Positions 34,812 through 44,887 of a DNA stretch of 64,000 nucleotides are shown in pieces. The notes under the pieces were generated by a model that saw only the letters and a program-made list of their open reading frames with translations, did no database searches and had not been told where the DNA came from. The stretch is from an uncultured Pseudomonadales bacterium (GTDB taxonomy: Bacteria; Pseudomonadota; Gammaproteobacteria; Pseudomonadales; Azotimanducaceae). The stretch covers positions 1,984,001 to 2,048,000 of the forward strand of contig OY282447.1 of the NCBI GenBank assembly GCA_958296165.1. Reading direction: 5' to 3'. The position numbers and the translations under genes are program-made. How positions within the stretch are numbered: the stretch's first letter is position 1; each line of letters opens with the position of its first letter.

Positions 34812-36026
34812 TTGAGCAGCAACGATTCGGATCAGCGGGTCCTTTCGGGTATGCGCCCAACGGGTCGGCTGCACATCGGCCACTACCACGGTGCGCTGAA
34901 GAATTGGGTGCGTCTGCAGCACGAGTACGAATGCTTCTTCTTCGTCGCTGACTACCACGCGCTTACCACCCACTATCAGGTCACGGAGAACATCGAGCAG
35001 TACACGTTCGAGACAGTGGTGGACTGGCTGGCGGTGGGCATCAGCCCGAGCGCGGCGACTATCTTCGTGCAAAGCAAGGTGCCCGAACACACCGAGCTGC
35101 ACCTGATGCTCTCCATGGTCACCCCCCTGAGCTGGCTGGAGCGAGTGCCGAGCTACAAGGATCAGCAAAACCACATGGCCGACAAGGACTTGAGCACCTA
35201 CGGTTTCCTTGGCTACCCCCTGCTGCAAGCGGCGGACATCCTCGCCTATCGTGCCGGCCATGTGCCGGTCGGCGGCGATCAAGTCGCGCACCTAGAGCTT
35301 GCCCGCGCCGTGGCGAGGCGCTTCAACCACGTCTTCGGACGCGAACCGCAATTCGCGGAGTACGCGGAGCTCGCCATCGACAAGATGGGCAAACGCGCCG
35401 CCAGGCTCTATCGCCAAGCTCGCAAGGACTATCTGGAACGCGGCGACAGCGATGCGCTGGCTCGTGCGCGAGCGTTCCTAGGCGAGCAGCAGAACCTCTC
35501 CATCGGCGATCAGGAGCGGCTGTACGGCTATCTTGAAGGCGGCGGCCGCATCGTGCTGCCGGAGCCCAAGGAGCTGTTGACAACCGTGCCCACCGTGCCG
35601 GGCTTGGACGGGCGCAAGATGTCGAAATCCTACGGCAACGCCATTCGTCTGCGCGAAAAGCCCCAAGTGGTGGAGCAGCAAGTGCGCACGATGGTCACTG
35701 ACCCGGCCCGCAAGCGGCGTAGCGACCCCGGCAACCCTGCGGTCTGCCCGGTATTCGCGCTGCACGACATCTATTCGGCCGACGACGTGAAATCCTGGGC
35801 GGCCGAAGGCTGCCGCAGTGCCGCCATCGGTTGCGTAGACTGCAAGGCGCCGTTGATCGACGCCATCAACGTCGAACAGGCACCCTTCATCGAACGCGCC
35901 GAGCAGTTCGAGAACAACCGTGATCTGGTGCGCACCATTCTCGTCGACGGCGCCGAGCGAGCGCGCGACGAGGCGCGCGAAACCCTCGACGACGTGAAGG
36001 CCGCGGCGGGCATCGGCCATCGATGA
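34812..36026 (+). CDS. trpS: Tryptophanyl-tRNA synthetase
   Basis: A 404-residue class I synthetase charging tRNA-Trp. The HIGH motif is GRLHIGHYHGAL and the KMSKS motif is GRKMSKSYGNAI, with SVTPL-type MVTPLSWLERVPSYK and YPLLQAADILAY also present. It is the longer form with an insert of about 60 residues (KRAARLYRQARKDYLERGD onward) known from several proteobacteria. The TTG start at 34812 was chosen because the protein should begin just before RVLSGMRPTG; no good ribosome site is visible. It is first in the trpS-scpA-scpB-rluB cluster. Confidence 0.95.
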   Translation: MSSNDSDQRVLSGMRPTGRLHIGHYHGALKNWVRLQHEYECFFFVADYHALTTHYQVTENIEQYTFETVVDWLAVGISPSAATIFVQSKVPEHTELHLMLSMVTPLSWLERVPSYKDQQNHMADKDLSTYGFLGYPLLQAADILAYRAGHVPVGGDQVAHLELARAVARRFNHVFGREPQFAEYAELAIDKMGKRAARLYRQARKDYLERGDSDALARARAFLGEQQNLSIGDQERLYGYLEGGGRIVLPEPKELLTTVPTVPGLDGRKMSKSYGNAIRLREKPQVVEQQVRTMVTDPARKRRSDPGNPAVCPVFALHDIYSADDVKSWAAEGCRSAAIGCVDCKAPLIDAINVEQAPFIERAEQFENNRDLVRTILVDGAERARDEARETLDDVKAAAGIGHR

Positions 36027-36874
36027 ACGACCTGCCCGGCAAGAGCGGTGAATCGCGGCTTGAGATCGCCCGGCGCGACGGCAATGTGGTGGCCGTTGTG
36101 CGCGGCAAGACGCTGCGCGAACTACCTTCGGACCTCTACATTCCGCCGCAGGCGCTGGAGGTTTTCCTAGAGGCATTCGAGGGGCCGTTGGACCTCTTGC
36201 TGTATCTCATCCGGCGCCAGAACTTGGACATCCTGGACGTCCAAGTGGCCGAGATCACCGAACAGTACATGCGCTACATCGAGCTGATGAAGGCATTGAA
36301 GCTGGACTTGGCTGGCGAGTACTTGCTGATTGCAGCGATGCTGGCGGAGATCAAATCGCGTCTGCTGCTGCCGCGACCCGCCGCGGAGGAGAACGAAGAG
36401 GACGACCCTCGGGCCGAGTTGGTGCGCCGCCTGCAAGAGTACGAGCGCATCAAGCAGGCAGCCGAGCAATTGGACGAACTTCCCCGCTTGGAGCGCGAGT
36501 TGCACCAAGCGAGCGCCGCGCCGCCGACGTTTGCGAAGCGCCAAGTGCAGCCGACAGTGGACATGAAGGAGTTGCTGTTGGCTTTCGCGGAAGTGCTGCA
36601 CCGCGCAGACTTGCATCAGCGCCATGCCGTGGCCTTGGAGGCACTCTCCGTGCGGGCTCGCATGGCCGAGGTGCTGGCGCGCGTCAACCGCGCCTCGGGC
36701 TTCGTGCCGTTCGTTTCGCTGTTCGATGTGCGAGAAGGCAGGCGCGGCGTAGTCGTGACCTTTCTGGCCTTGATGGAATTGGTGCGCGAAGCCCTCGTCG
36801 ATTTGACGCAGAACGGCCCGTTCGCGCCCATCCATGTATGCGCACCGCGCGCCGGCGGCGAGGTCGAGGCATGA
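36023..36874 (+). CDS. scpA: Segregation and condensation protein A
   Basis: A 283-residue kleisin that closes the SMC-ScpAB condensin ring. The conserved N-terminal FEGPLDLLLYLIRRQNLDILDVQVAEIT contacts the SMC neck, and EYLLIAAMLAEIKSRLLLPR follows. The C-terminal winged helix has VVTFLALMELVREALVDLTQ. The ATG overlaps the trpS stop, and the stop overlaps scpB. Confidence 0.95.
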   Translation: MNDLPGKSGESRLEIARRDGNVVAVVRGKTLRELPSDLYIPPQALEVFLEAFEGPLDLLLYLIRRQNLDILDVQVAEITEQYMRYIELMKALKLDLAGEYLLIAAMLAEIKSRLLLPRPAAEENEEDDPRAELVRRLQEYERIKQAAEQLDELPRLERELHQASAAPPTFAKRQVQPTVDMKELLLAFAEVLHRADLHQRHAVALEALSVRARMAEVLARVNRASGFVPFVSLFDVREGRRGVVVTFLALMELVREALVDLTQNGPFAPIHVCAPRAGGEVEA

Positions 36875-37560
36875 TCGAGCGTGCGCAGGTCGAGCGGATC
36901 GTGGAAGCAGCCCTGCTGGCCGCTGGCGAACCGCTCAGCATCGACCGCCTCATCGGCCTGTTCGGCAAGGACGAGCTGCCGAGCGAAGATCCGCGCGGTG
37001 CGTTGCGCCAAGCGCTGCACGCGCTCGACGCCAAGACGCAGGGGCGTGCCTTCGAGCTGGCACGGGTCGCCAGCGGCTTTCGCTTGCAGGTGCGCGAGGA
37101 ATTCGGGGCTTGGGTGGGGCGCCTGTTCGAGCAACGACCGCCACGCTACTCCCGTGCGCTGTTGGAGACGCTGGCGCTGATCGTCTACCGACAGCCAGTG
37201 ACGCGCGGCGACATTGAGGAAGTGCGTGGGGTGTCGGTGAGCCACTCCATCATGCGCACGCTGTTGGAGCACGGCTGGATTCGCGCCGTTGGCCAGCGTG
37301 AAACACCCGGCCGCCCCACCATGTACGGCACCACTCGAGCCTTTCTGGACTATTTCAACCTCAAGAGCTTGGACGATCTGCCGCCGCTGGCCGAGATCCA
37401 ATCGCTCATCGAACCACGCTTGTCGGACGACGCGACCGCACCGCCGCCGAACGAGGCCAACGCGGCCGACGCGGATGACGCGACGCCAGAGCAGGCGCAA
37501 CCCGATGCGGATCCAAGGCCACTCGCGGAAGTGGTGCAGCTGCCCATCGCCGAGCGCTAA
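36871..37560 (+). CDS. scpB: Segregation and condensation protein B
   Basis: A 229-residue ScpB with tandem winged helices: VEAALLAAGEPLSIDRLIGLF in the first, and ALLETLALIVYRQPVTRGDIEEVRGV and GRPTMYGTT in the second. The tail is long, acidic and alanine-rich, possibly unstructured. The ATG overlaps the scpA stop as ATGA. Forms a dimer bound to ScpA. Confidence 0.95.
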   Translation: MIERAQVERIVEAALLAAGEPLSIDRLIGLFGKDELPSEDPRGALRQALHALDAKTQGRAFELARVASGFRLQVREEFGAWVGRLFEQRPPRYSRALLETLALIVYRQPVTRGDIEEVRGVSVSHSIMRTLLEHGWIRAVGQRETPGRPTMYGTTRAFLDYFNLKSLDDLPPLAEIQSLIEPRLSDDATAPPPNEANAADADDATPEQAQPDADPRPLAEVVQLPIAER

Positions 37561-37566
37561 TCGCTT

Positions 37567-38421
37567 GTGAGCGAGAAGCTGCAGAAGGTCTTGGCGGCCA
37601 GGGGGCTCGGCTCGCGCCGCGAAATGGAGCGCTGGATCGCGTCCGGCCGCGTTGTCGTCAACGATCGCGTCGCCACCTTGGGCGAACGCGTGGAAGGCGA
37701 GGATGAGATTGCCGTTGACGGCCGCAAGCTGGCAACGCACGGACCAACTAGCTGTCGTGTGCTGGTGGCGAACAAGCGCGCTGGAGTCATCGTCTCGCGC
37801 AAGGATCCGGACGGCCGCACCACCATCTTCGACGACCTGCCGACACTCGGCAACGGGCGCTGGATCGCTGTTGGCCGGCTAGATCTGCAGACCACCGGTT
37901 TGCTGCTGCTCACCAACGACGGAACTCTCGCCAACAAGCTCTCTCATCCCAGCACCGGCATCGACCGCGAGTACGCGGTGCGCGTTCGGAGCAAACTGGA
38001 TGATCGAGCGCTGGCGCAGCTGGGCAGCGGGGTGCTGTTGGACGGCCGCCGCGAGTCGTTCACCGACATCCGCTACTACGACGGGCGCGGCGACAACCAC
38101 TGGTACCATGTGGTGCTGATGGAAGGCCGCAACCGCGAAGTACGCCAGTTGTTTGCCAGCCAAGGCGCCACGGTGACGCGCTTGAAACGCGTGCGCTACG
38201 GCCCGGTGATTCTGCCGCCGTGGCTGCCGCGCGGAACCTGGGAGGAGATGGGCGACCGCGACTTGGCCGAGCTGCATTCGATCGTCGGCGCAAGACTGCG
38301 AGAGCGCCGACCTCGCAATCGCTCGTCGGGCCGCTCGATGCTGATTCCATATCCTAAGTTAGGCGCCCCCAAGTCGCACGCCAAATCGCGCCGGCAGCGC
38401 CCCAAGCAGCGGCGCGAATAG
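37567..38421 (+). CDS. rluB: 23S rRNA pseudouridine-2605 synthase
   Basis: A 284-residue enzyme: an S4 domain at 1-60 (EKLQKVLAARGLGSRREMERWI) and a catalytic domain with GRLDLQTTGLLLLTNDG, whose Asp is the nucleophile, then REYAVRV and MEGRNREVRQLFASQG. The basic tail (SRRQRPKQRRE) is typical of RluB. GTG start six bases after scpB. Confidence 0.93.
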   Translation: MSEKLQKVLAARGLGSRREMERWIASGRVVVNDRVATLGERVEGEDEIAVDGRKLATHGPTSCRVLVANKRAGVIVSRKDPDGRTTIFDDLPTLGNGRWIAVGRLDLQTTGLLLLTNDGTLANKLSHPSTGIDREYAVRVRSKLDDRALAQLGSGVLLDGRRESFTDIRYYDGRGDNHWYHVVLMEGRNREVRQLFASQGATVTRLKRVRYGPVILPPWLPRGTWEEMGDRDLAELHSIVGARLRERRPRNRSSGRSMLIPYPKLGAPKSHAKSRRQRPKQRRE

Positions 38422-38483
38422 GCGTTACTGGTCATACTATGCAACCTTCGCTGCGCTGGCCGCAATCGAGCCGCCCCGCCCAC

Positions 38484-38528
38484 TCGGCCCACCACCAGTC
38501 GGCCCAGCACTAAATCGGCCCACCACCA
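38484..38528 (+). repeat. Short degenerate tandem repeat
   Basis: TCGGCCCACCACCA occurs at 38484-38497 and 38515-38528, with a third, partial copy TCGGCCCAGCA between them; the period is about 15 bases. It lies in the intergenic gap after rluB, just before the serine-hydrolase gene. No function is evident. Confidence 0.6.
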
Positions 38529-38543
38529 ATTGAAGAGAAAGCC

Positions 38544-39800
38544 ATGACCGACTCTCCCCTCCCCCTCGGCGATCCGTTTCAGTTCGGCTTCGACCCCGAA
38601 CGCCTAGCCCGAATCGGCCCGGCCATGCAGGCGTTCGTAGACGATCGCCGCGTGCCGAATCTCGTCACGCTTGTAGCCCGGCGGGGACGCTTGGTACACC
38701 AGCACGCCTGCGGCGTCTTGGACTTGGACGAAGACGCCCCGGCTGGCATGGACGCGCTGTTCCGCATGTGGTCCAACACCAAGCCCATCGCCGGCGTAGC
38801 GACGCTGATCCTCTACGAACGCGGCGCGCTCACGCCGGACGATCCGGTGGCGAAGTTTCTGCCGGAGTACGCTGGTCTGCGCGTTCAGAACCCAGCCGAG
38901 CCCATGGCGACGGTGCCCGCAGAGCGCGACATCACCATCCGCGACTGCCTGACCAACACCACCGGCCTCGCCAATCCAGCCACCATGCCGCACTTCTATC
39001 GCCAGCAATACCGCGACGTGCTCACCACGTTGGGCTGGATTGGCGCTGGCGATGCCGCCGCCGATGGCCCCGCGCCCGACAACCGCGAGCGCGTCCGCGC
39101 GCAAGCCAAGCTGCCGCTGGCGGCGCATCCCGGCCACCAGTTCGGCTACCACTTGGGCTACCGCCTGCTCTCGGCCGTGCTGGAAGAAGCGAGCGGCCAG
39201 CGCCTGGACGCCTTCTTCCACGACAACATCTTCGCGCCGCTCGGCATGGACGACACGGCCTTCTACTTGAAAGACGGCGCCTTGGGCCGCTTCGGCGCCA
39301 GCTATGCGCCGCGCGAGGTGGACGGCAAGATGCAGCTGGTGGCCATGGACAAGGCCGCCACCAGCGAGAAGACGGTGGGGCCACAGGTGGAGTTCGCCGC
39401 TGGAGGCGACGCCGGCGGAGTGCTCTCGACCGCCGGCGACTACGCGCGCTTCGGACAGATGCTGTTGAACGGCGGCGAGCTGGACGGCGTACGCGTGCTA
39501 GGCCGCAAGACGGTGGATTTGATGATCGGCAACCACACCGGCGACATGGTGATACCGATGACCGGCCCGGGCTTCCACTGGGGCTTGGGCGTCGCCATGT
39601 ACCACGGCCGCGACCGCTTCCCGCTGATTCGCTCCGTGGGCACCTATGGTTGGGGCGGCGCCGCCGGCACGACGTACTTCGCCGATCCCAAGGAGGAACT
39701 GCTCGGCGTATGCCTCACCCAGGTGATGGCGCACGGCATGATGCCCAACAACACCTACCAAGAGGACTTTCAGCGGTTGGTGTATCAGGCCTTGGCGTGA
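38544..39800 (+). CDS. Serine hydrolase of the class C beta-lactamase/EstB family (1)
   Basis: A 418-residue soluble enzyme without a signal peptide. The nucleophile motif SxxK is SNTK at 77-80 (MWSNTKPIAG), the tyrosine motif region is FGYHLGYRLLSAVLEE near 205, and WGGAAGT near 370 takes the place of KTG. These positions fit the esterase/beta-lactamase-like family (EstB, LovD-type) that hydrolyses or transfers small acyl groups rather than a true cephalosporinase. GAAGAG lies upstream of the ATG. Confidence 0.85.
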   Translation: MTDSPLPLGDPFQFGFDPERLARIGPAMQAFVDDRRVPNLVTLVARRGRLVHQHACGVLDLDEDAPAGMDALFRMWSNTKPIAGVATLILYERGALTPDDPVAKFLPEYAGLRVQNPAEPMATVPAERDITIRDCLTNTTGLANPATMPHFYRQQYRDVLTTLGWIGAGDAAADGPAPDNRERVRAQAKLPLAAHPGHQFGYHLGYRLLSAVLEEASGQRLDAFFHDNIFAPLGMDDTAFYLKDGALGRFGASYAPREVDGKMQLVAMDKAATSEKTVGPQVEFAAGGDAGGVLSTAGDYARFGQMLLNGGELDGVRVLGRKTVDLMIGNHTGDMVIPMTGPGFHWGLGVAMYHGRDRFPLIRSVGTYGWGGAAGTTYFADPKEELLGVCLTQVMAHGMMPNNTYQEDFQRLVYQALA

Positions 39801-39866
39801 GGTCGCCAGGGCCGTGGCGGCGCCGCCATCGCGTCAGCCGCGCTGCTTCGTGCAGTGGCGGTCGAT

Positions 39867-41012
39867 CTATGCGGAGGTCGCCGCGTTGTCGGTAACGTAG
39901 CGCAACAGCGATGGGATGCCGCCCACGAACACGCCGCCCTTGTGGTAGATGAAGCCGATTCTCTCCAAGTGCCGGCGTGCGGCCACTGCGTCGGCGTGGG
40001 TCGGAATCGCCTCTTTGATACGCGCCATAGTGGCGTCCAGCGAAAGGCCGCCGACGGCAAGCAACGCACGGGCCAACGCTTGGGCCGCAGCCACGAGCCG
40101 AGGATCTTCAAAGTCGTAGATCTCCGCATACCGGCGGGCGTAGAACTCGCCACGAACCGAGTCGACTTGCCGACGGGCCGCTGCCAAGACGTCGCTCGAA
40201 AGTGTTCGCTCTTGCTTGCCCGCGTCCCACAATGCGTGGCCCCAACGCTGCAAGAAATAGGGGAAGCCTTGCGAGTCTTGCGCGGCCAGCTCCAACACGG
40301 CGCGGTCGATCTGCCAGTCGCTCCACTCGGCCACTTCGAGCGCTTGCAGGCGAGCTGGCGGTGCCAATCCGCCAAGCGCCATGACATCGGCGCGTTCGAT
40401 GAACGAGGCGCCGACTTGCGCCGACGTAAGGTGCGCGATCAGGCCAGGCGTGCCAGCAAGCACTACCCAGACGGGATTGTCCGCTCGCACCAGAGACTGT
40501 GCAAAGTTGCACACCGCGTTGGCCACCTCCGGTGCCAGGGTGTGCGCTTCATCGATTTGGATCAGTGTCGGGCGACCCGCCGTGGCTTGGAGCAGATGTT
40601 CCAGTAGCACCGCCCGCAGCTGGCTCGAAGAACGATCTCGCTCCGGTGGCCGCCAGTCCGCCGCCACGATGCCTGCTTTGATGCTGGTCAGTCGGCTGGG
40701 AGTCTTTCTGCTGTCGGGCCAGAGAATCCCGGCCAGGCCGGCCAAGTCCGGCATGTCGCCCGCGGCGGCGGCAACGACTTGAACATCCTGGGTTTCCGCC
40801 TGCCGCGCCAGCCAGCTCAACAGCACCGTCTTGCCCATTCCGCGCGGCGCGGATAGCAACAGCGGATTCGCAGGGCCTGCCAAGCTAGCGTGGGAAATGC
40901 GCAGCAGTTCTTCCGTCAGCGTGGATTGTTCAGCCTCGCGGCCGGCCAACACCGGTGGATAGGCACCGGTACCCGGCCTGAACGGATTGGGAATCGTGGT
41001 CGAGTCGTACAT
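39867..41012 (-). CDS. Stand-alone P-loop ATPase with C-terminal winged helix (Orc/STAND-like)
   Basis: A 381-residue ATPase: N-terminal VLAGREAEQSTL (GRE box), Walker A APRGMGKTVLL, Walker B TLIQIDEAHTL, sensor-like VWVVLAGTPGLIAHL, and a C-terminal winged-helix region (ARRHLERIGFIYHKGGVF). This architecture is shared by archaeal-type ATPases and Orc/Cdc6-like proteins of unknown role in bacteria. The start at 41012 (MYDSTTIPNPFRPG) was chosen; the frame extends upstream to 41099 without likeness. It lies alone between two related serine hydrolases on the other strand. Confidence 0.75.
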   Translation of the reverse strand: MYDSTTIPNPFRPGTGAYPPVLAGREAEQSTLTEELLRISHASLAGPANPLLLSAPRGMGKTVLLSWLARQAETQDVQVVAAAAGDMPDLAGLAGILWPDSRKTPSRLTSIKAGIVAADWRPPERDRSSSQLRAVLLEHLLQATAGRPTLIQIDEAHTLAPEVANAVCNFAQSLVRADNPVWVVLAGTPGLIAHLTSAQVGASFIERADVMALGGLAPPARLQALEVAEWSDWQIDRAVLELAAQDSQGFPYFLQRWGHALWDAGKQERTLSSDVLAAARRQVDSVRGEFYARRYAEIYDFEDPRLVAAAQALARALLAVGGLSLDATMARIKEAIPTHADAVAARRHLERIGFIYHKGGVFVGGIPSLLRYVTDNAATSA

Positions 41013-41201
41013 CAAATCCAACTCAGCGCCTCTCTCTGAGGCGGCGCTTGGGGCCGCGCCGCGTTTTGGCACGCTACTCGGCTTCCAACTGTGTTGCAAT
41101 CGCCAGCGCTGAGCGTGCCTCGCCGCCGCTTGGACGCCGCGTGCCCGGCGGCGCTACTATTGGCGCGTAATCGCACGGCAAGAATCTTGGGGGAAGCAAG
41201 C

Positions 41202-42388
<1,187 letters not shown>

Positions 42389-42389
<1 letters not shown>

Positions 42390-43222
42390 TGGCTGGCCGT
42401 GTCAACAGCGCCGCCGCGAAGCTGGCGAACGGCGAGCCGGTGTTCTATACCGGCGCCCACGCCGGCGCGGAACTCACTTTCGAGGCGGGCGTGGCGGCGG
42501 CGGACACTTGGGCGGACTACATCAACATCGGCATGGAACACGGCCCGCTCGATCTCGCCGGGCTTGGCCGATACATGCAGGGCATGGCGTCTGTACGCGC
42601 GCCGACGCCGCCGGTTCTGGTGGAACTGCCGTTCGAGGGCAGAAGCGTAGACGTCGTACATGCCAACGCCTGGCAAATACGGCAACTGCTGACGCTGGGC
42701 GTACATGGCTTCCTGCTCTGCCACGCAGAACAGCCACAAGCAGTGCAGGCGGTTGTGGAAGCCATGCGCTATACGTTCGTTGGCGGCAGCCGCGGTTCCG
42801 GCGGTCAGGGCGTGGCCGCGGCGATCTGGGGCGTCACGCCGGCCGAATATCTGCAACTCGCCGATCCTTGGCCGCTCAATCCGAACGGCGATCTGCTGTT
42901 GGGCCTGAAGATCGAGAACAAGCGGGCCTTGGCGAACGCCGAACTCACCACGGCGGTTCCGGGTGTCGCTTTCGCCGAGTGGGGTCCGGCGGATATGTCG
43001 ATGTCGCACGGCTTGCACGATATGCCGGTAGATTCCGAGCGCCCGGAATTGCAGGCAGCGCGGCGGCGCGTCTTCGATGCCTGCAACGCGGCCGGCATCG
43101 CCTTCCTCGACGGCTGCACCGAGGACAATCTGGCCGCGAAACTCGCCGAAGGAGTGCGTATGAGCCCTGGTACCGAACGGCTCAAGGCGTTGGCCGAGTC
43201 GCTGCGGCGCCAACGCGCGTGA
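42389..43222 (+). CDS. HpcH/HpaI-type (class II) aldolase/citrate lyase family protein
   Basis: A 277-residue TIM-barrel protein related to 2-keto-3-deoxy-sugar-acid aldolases: YTGAHAGAELTFEAGVAA, DYINIGMEHGPLDLAGL, LTLGVHGFLLCHAEQ, LGLKIENKRAL with the metal-binding Glu, and FAEWGPADMSMSHGL with the metal-binding Asp. In known members an Arg and a His are catalytic. The usual first-strand Arg lies in a changed context (VELPFEGRS), so substrate and activity are uncertain. It overlaps the hydrolase gene before it and the acetyltransferase after it, implying a shared small-molecule pathway. Confidence 0.8.
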
Positions 43223-43911
43223 CGGAGCTCGACAACCCGGCTTGGCACGCGCTAGCAGGCGAGCAGCGCGAGTTCGGCCTCGTCGGCGAGCGCGCGGCGC
43301 GCTATCGAGCCGACATCTCGCCCATTGCCGCGGTAGCCGACGACAGCCCGGCAGCGCTTGCCGAACTGGCCGGCCTGACCGAGCCTGGGCAATACGTCGC
43401 GCTGTTCCGTGAAGGCGAATTGCCCGCCGCATCGGCGCCGCTGTGGCGGCTCGCGGCGGTGGTCTCGCTGTCGCAATGGATGTGCCCGGCACCCCCTTCG
43501 CTCTCGCCCACCACTGTGGACTGGCTCGAACTCGGCGAAGAACACGCTGCCGACATGTACCGACTGGCGAAAGAGACCGACCCCGGCCCGTTCGAGCGAC
43601 ACACCCATCGTCTCGGCAGCTACATCGGGGTCTTTCAGAACGGCCAGCTCGTGGCGATGGCCGGCGAGCGCATCTGCTTGCATGGCTGCCGCGAAGTCAG
43701 CGCCGTTTGCACCGCACCGAGCTACACGGGCCGCGGCTACGCCCAGGCTCTGGTGCTGGAGATCGTCGCCCGCCAGCAACGCGCCGGTTGCGTGCCTTTC
43801 CTGCACGTGAGGACCGGCAGCCCCGCCGAAGCGCAGGCCAAGCGCGCGTATCGCAAAGTTGGCTTCGTGAAGCGCATGGACGCTCACATGTCGGTGTTGG
43901 TGAGACGATGA
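43219..43911 (+). CDS. GNAT-family N-acetyltransferase
   Basis: A 230-residue protein whose C-terminal half is a GNAT domain. LAKETDPGPFERHTHRLGSYIG, LVAMAGERICLHGCREVSAVCTAP and YTGRGYAQAL form motif A (acetyl-CoA pyrophosphate loop G-R-G-Y-A), and FLHVRTGSPAEAQAKRAYRKVGFVKR follows. The FR47-like pattern suggests an amine or peptide-type acceptor. The GTG start overlaps the aldolase stop (GTGA), and the stop overlaps the next ATG. Confidence 0.87.
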   Translation: MTELDNPAWHALAGEQREFGLVGERAARYRADISPIAAVADDSPAALAELAGLTEPGQYVALFREGELPAASAPLWRLAAVVSLSQWMCPAPPSLSPTTVDWLELGEEHAADMYRLAKETDPGPFERHTHRLGSYIGVFQNGQLVAMAGERICLHGCREVSAVCTAPSYTGRGYAQALVLEIVARQQRAGCVPFLHVRTGSPAEAQAKRAYRKVGFVKRMDAHMSVLVRR

Positions 43912-44876
43912 GCGAAGGTGCCGAAGCCGCGCGGAAGTCTCCTTGGGCGCTGGTGTTCCGCATCGGCACGTGGCTGCTCGCTGGCGGCTGCTTCTACCTC
44001 GTCTATACGCGCATGGAAGCTGCCGCCGAGCGCGAGTCGCAGACCGTATTGGAGTACTTGGCGGCGTTCTTCGCCGGCGCGGACTGGCTATTCTGGCTCG
44101 CCTTGATGATTCCCTATTCCGTGTTCTTCTTTCTGGTAGACAGCCATGTGACCTGGCGCGTAGTGCGCTGGTTCAACGCGCCGGCCTTGCAGCTCAGTGG
44201 CGTGCTGCCGATTCGGGCGAGCGCCTACATCCTCTCTTTGGTGAACGAGCAAGTCGGCAAGGGCGCGATGTCTTTGTACTTGCTGCGCCGCTACCGCGTG
44301 CCGGGCTGGCAGGCGCTTTCCAGCATGATTCTGCTCGGCCTGATGGAGGTCTATCAGCTGTTGGCGTTTTCGGGCGTGGGCGTTGCCGCCAACTTTCACT
44401 TGGTGCGCGAAGCATCGACGGTACTGCCGCTCGACGTGATTCTGCCGGCGGTGATGGTCGTCGCGGCCGTCTATCTGCCCCTGCACATCATCTACTTCCG
44501 CACCGGCACGGGGGGCCTGCGCGAGAAGCCGTTGCTCACCGCCTTCCGCCAAGCGCGCCCCGTTCACTACCTGCTCATCGTGTTGTTCAAAGCGCCGAAT
44601 CTGATCGGTGCCGTGATCGTCTACACGTTTGCGCTTGATCTCTTCCAAGTGCAGGTGAGCCTAGGGCAGATGCTGGCGTTCCTGCCGGTGATTTTCCTCG
44701 CCGCGGCGTTGCCGCTGCCGTTCCACGCAGGTGCGCTGCTGCTGTGGACCGTGTTGTTTCCCGACTATCCAGAGGTGGCGGCGTTCAGCTTCGTGATGCA
44801 CACGTTCTTCGTGCTGTTCAACGCGGCCATCGGCGTGCTGTTCTTGCCGCGGGCGAATCGCGAACTGTTCGGCTGA
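43908..44876 (+). CDS. Integral membrane protein, flippase-like (UPF0104/MprF-N-like)
   Basis: A 322-residue protein with about eight hydrophobic helices: one at about 15-32, another at 57-80, and a series between 125 and 310. LNEQVGKGAMSLYLLRRY-like (LVNEQVGKGAMSLYLLRRYRVP) resembles the N.E..K..P.....r pattern of the UPF0104/AglD/MprF-N membrane family, which includes lipid flippases. That likeness is moderate. Its ATG overlaps the acetyltransferase stop, ending a four-gene cluster with hydrolase, aldolase and acetyltransferase. Confidence 0.6.
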   Translation: MSEGAEAARKSPWALVFRIGTWLLAGGCFYLVYTRMEAAAERESQTVLEYLAAFFAGADWLFWLALMIPYSVFFFLVDSHVTWRVVRWFNAPALQLSGVLPIRASAYILSLVNEQVGKGAMSLYLLRRYRVPGWQALSSMILLGLMEVYQLLAFSGVGVAANFHLVREASTVLPLDVILPAVMVVAAVYLPLHIIYFRTGTGGLREKPLLTAFRQARPVHYLLIVLFKAPNLIGAVIVYTFALDLFQVQVSLGQMLAFLPVIFLAAALPLPFHAGALLLWTVLFPDYPEVAAFSFVMHTFFVLFNAAIGVLFLPRANRELFG

Positions 44877-44887
44877 GTTCTCTGCCG

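Noticed and set aside
38484-38528. Short tandem repeats considered as a CRISPR-like array
   Set aside because: Only two to three 14-base units with no spacers of regular length; no cas genes in the window.
39815-39828. TGGCGGCGCCGCCA palindrome between convergent genes as a terminator
   Set aside because: No T tract follows in either direction; left unassigned.
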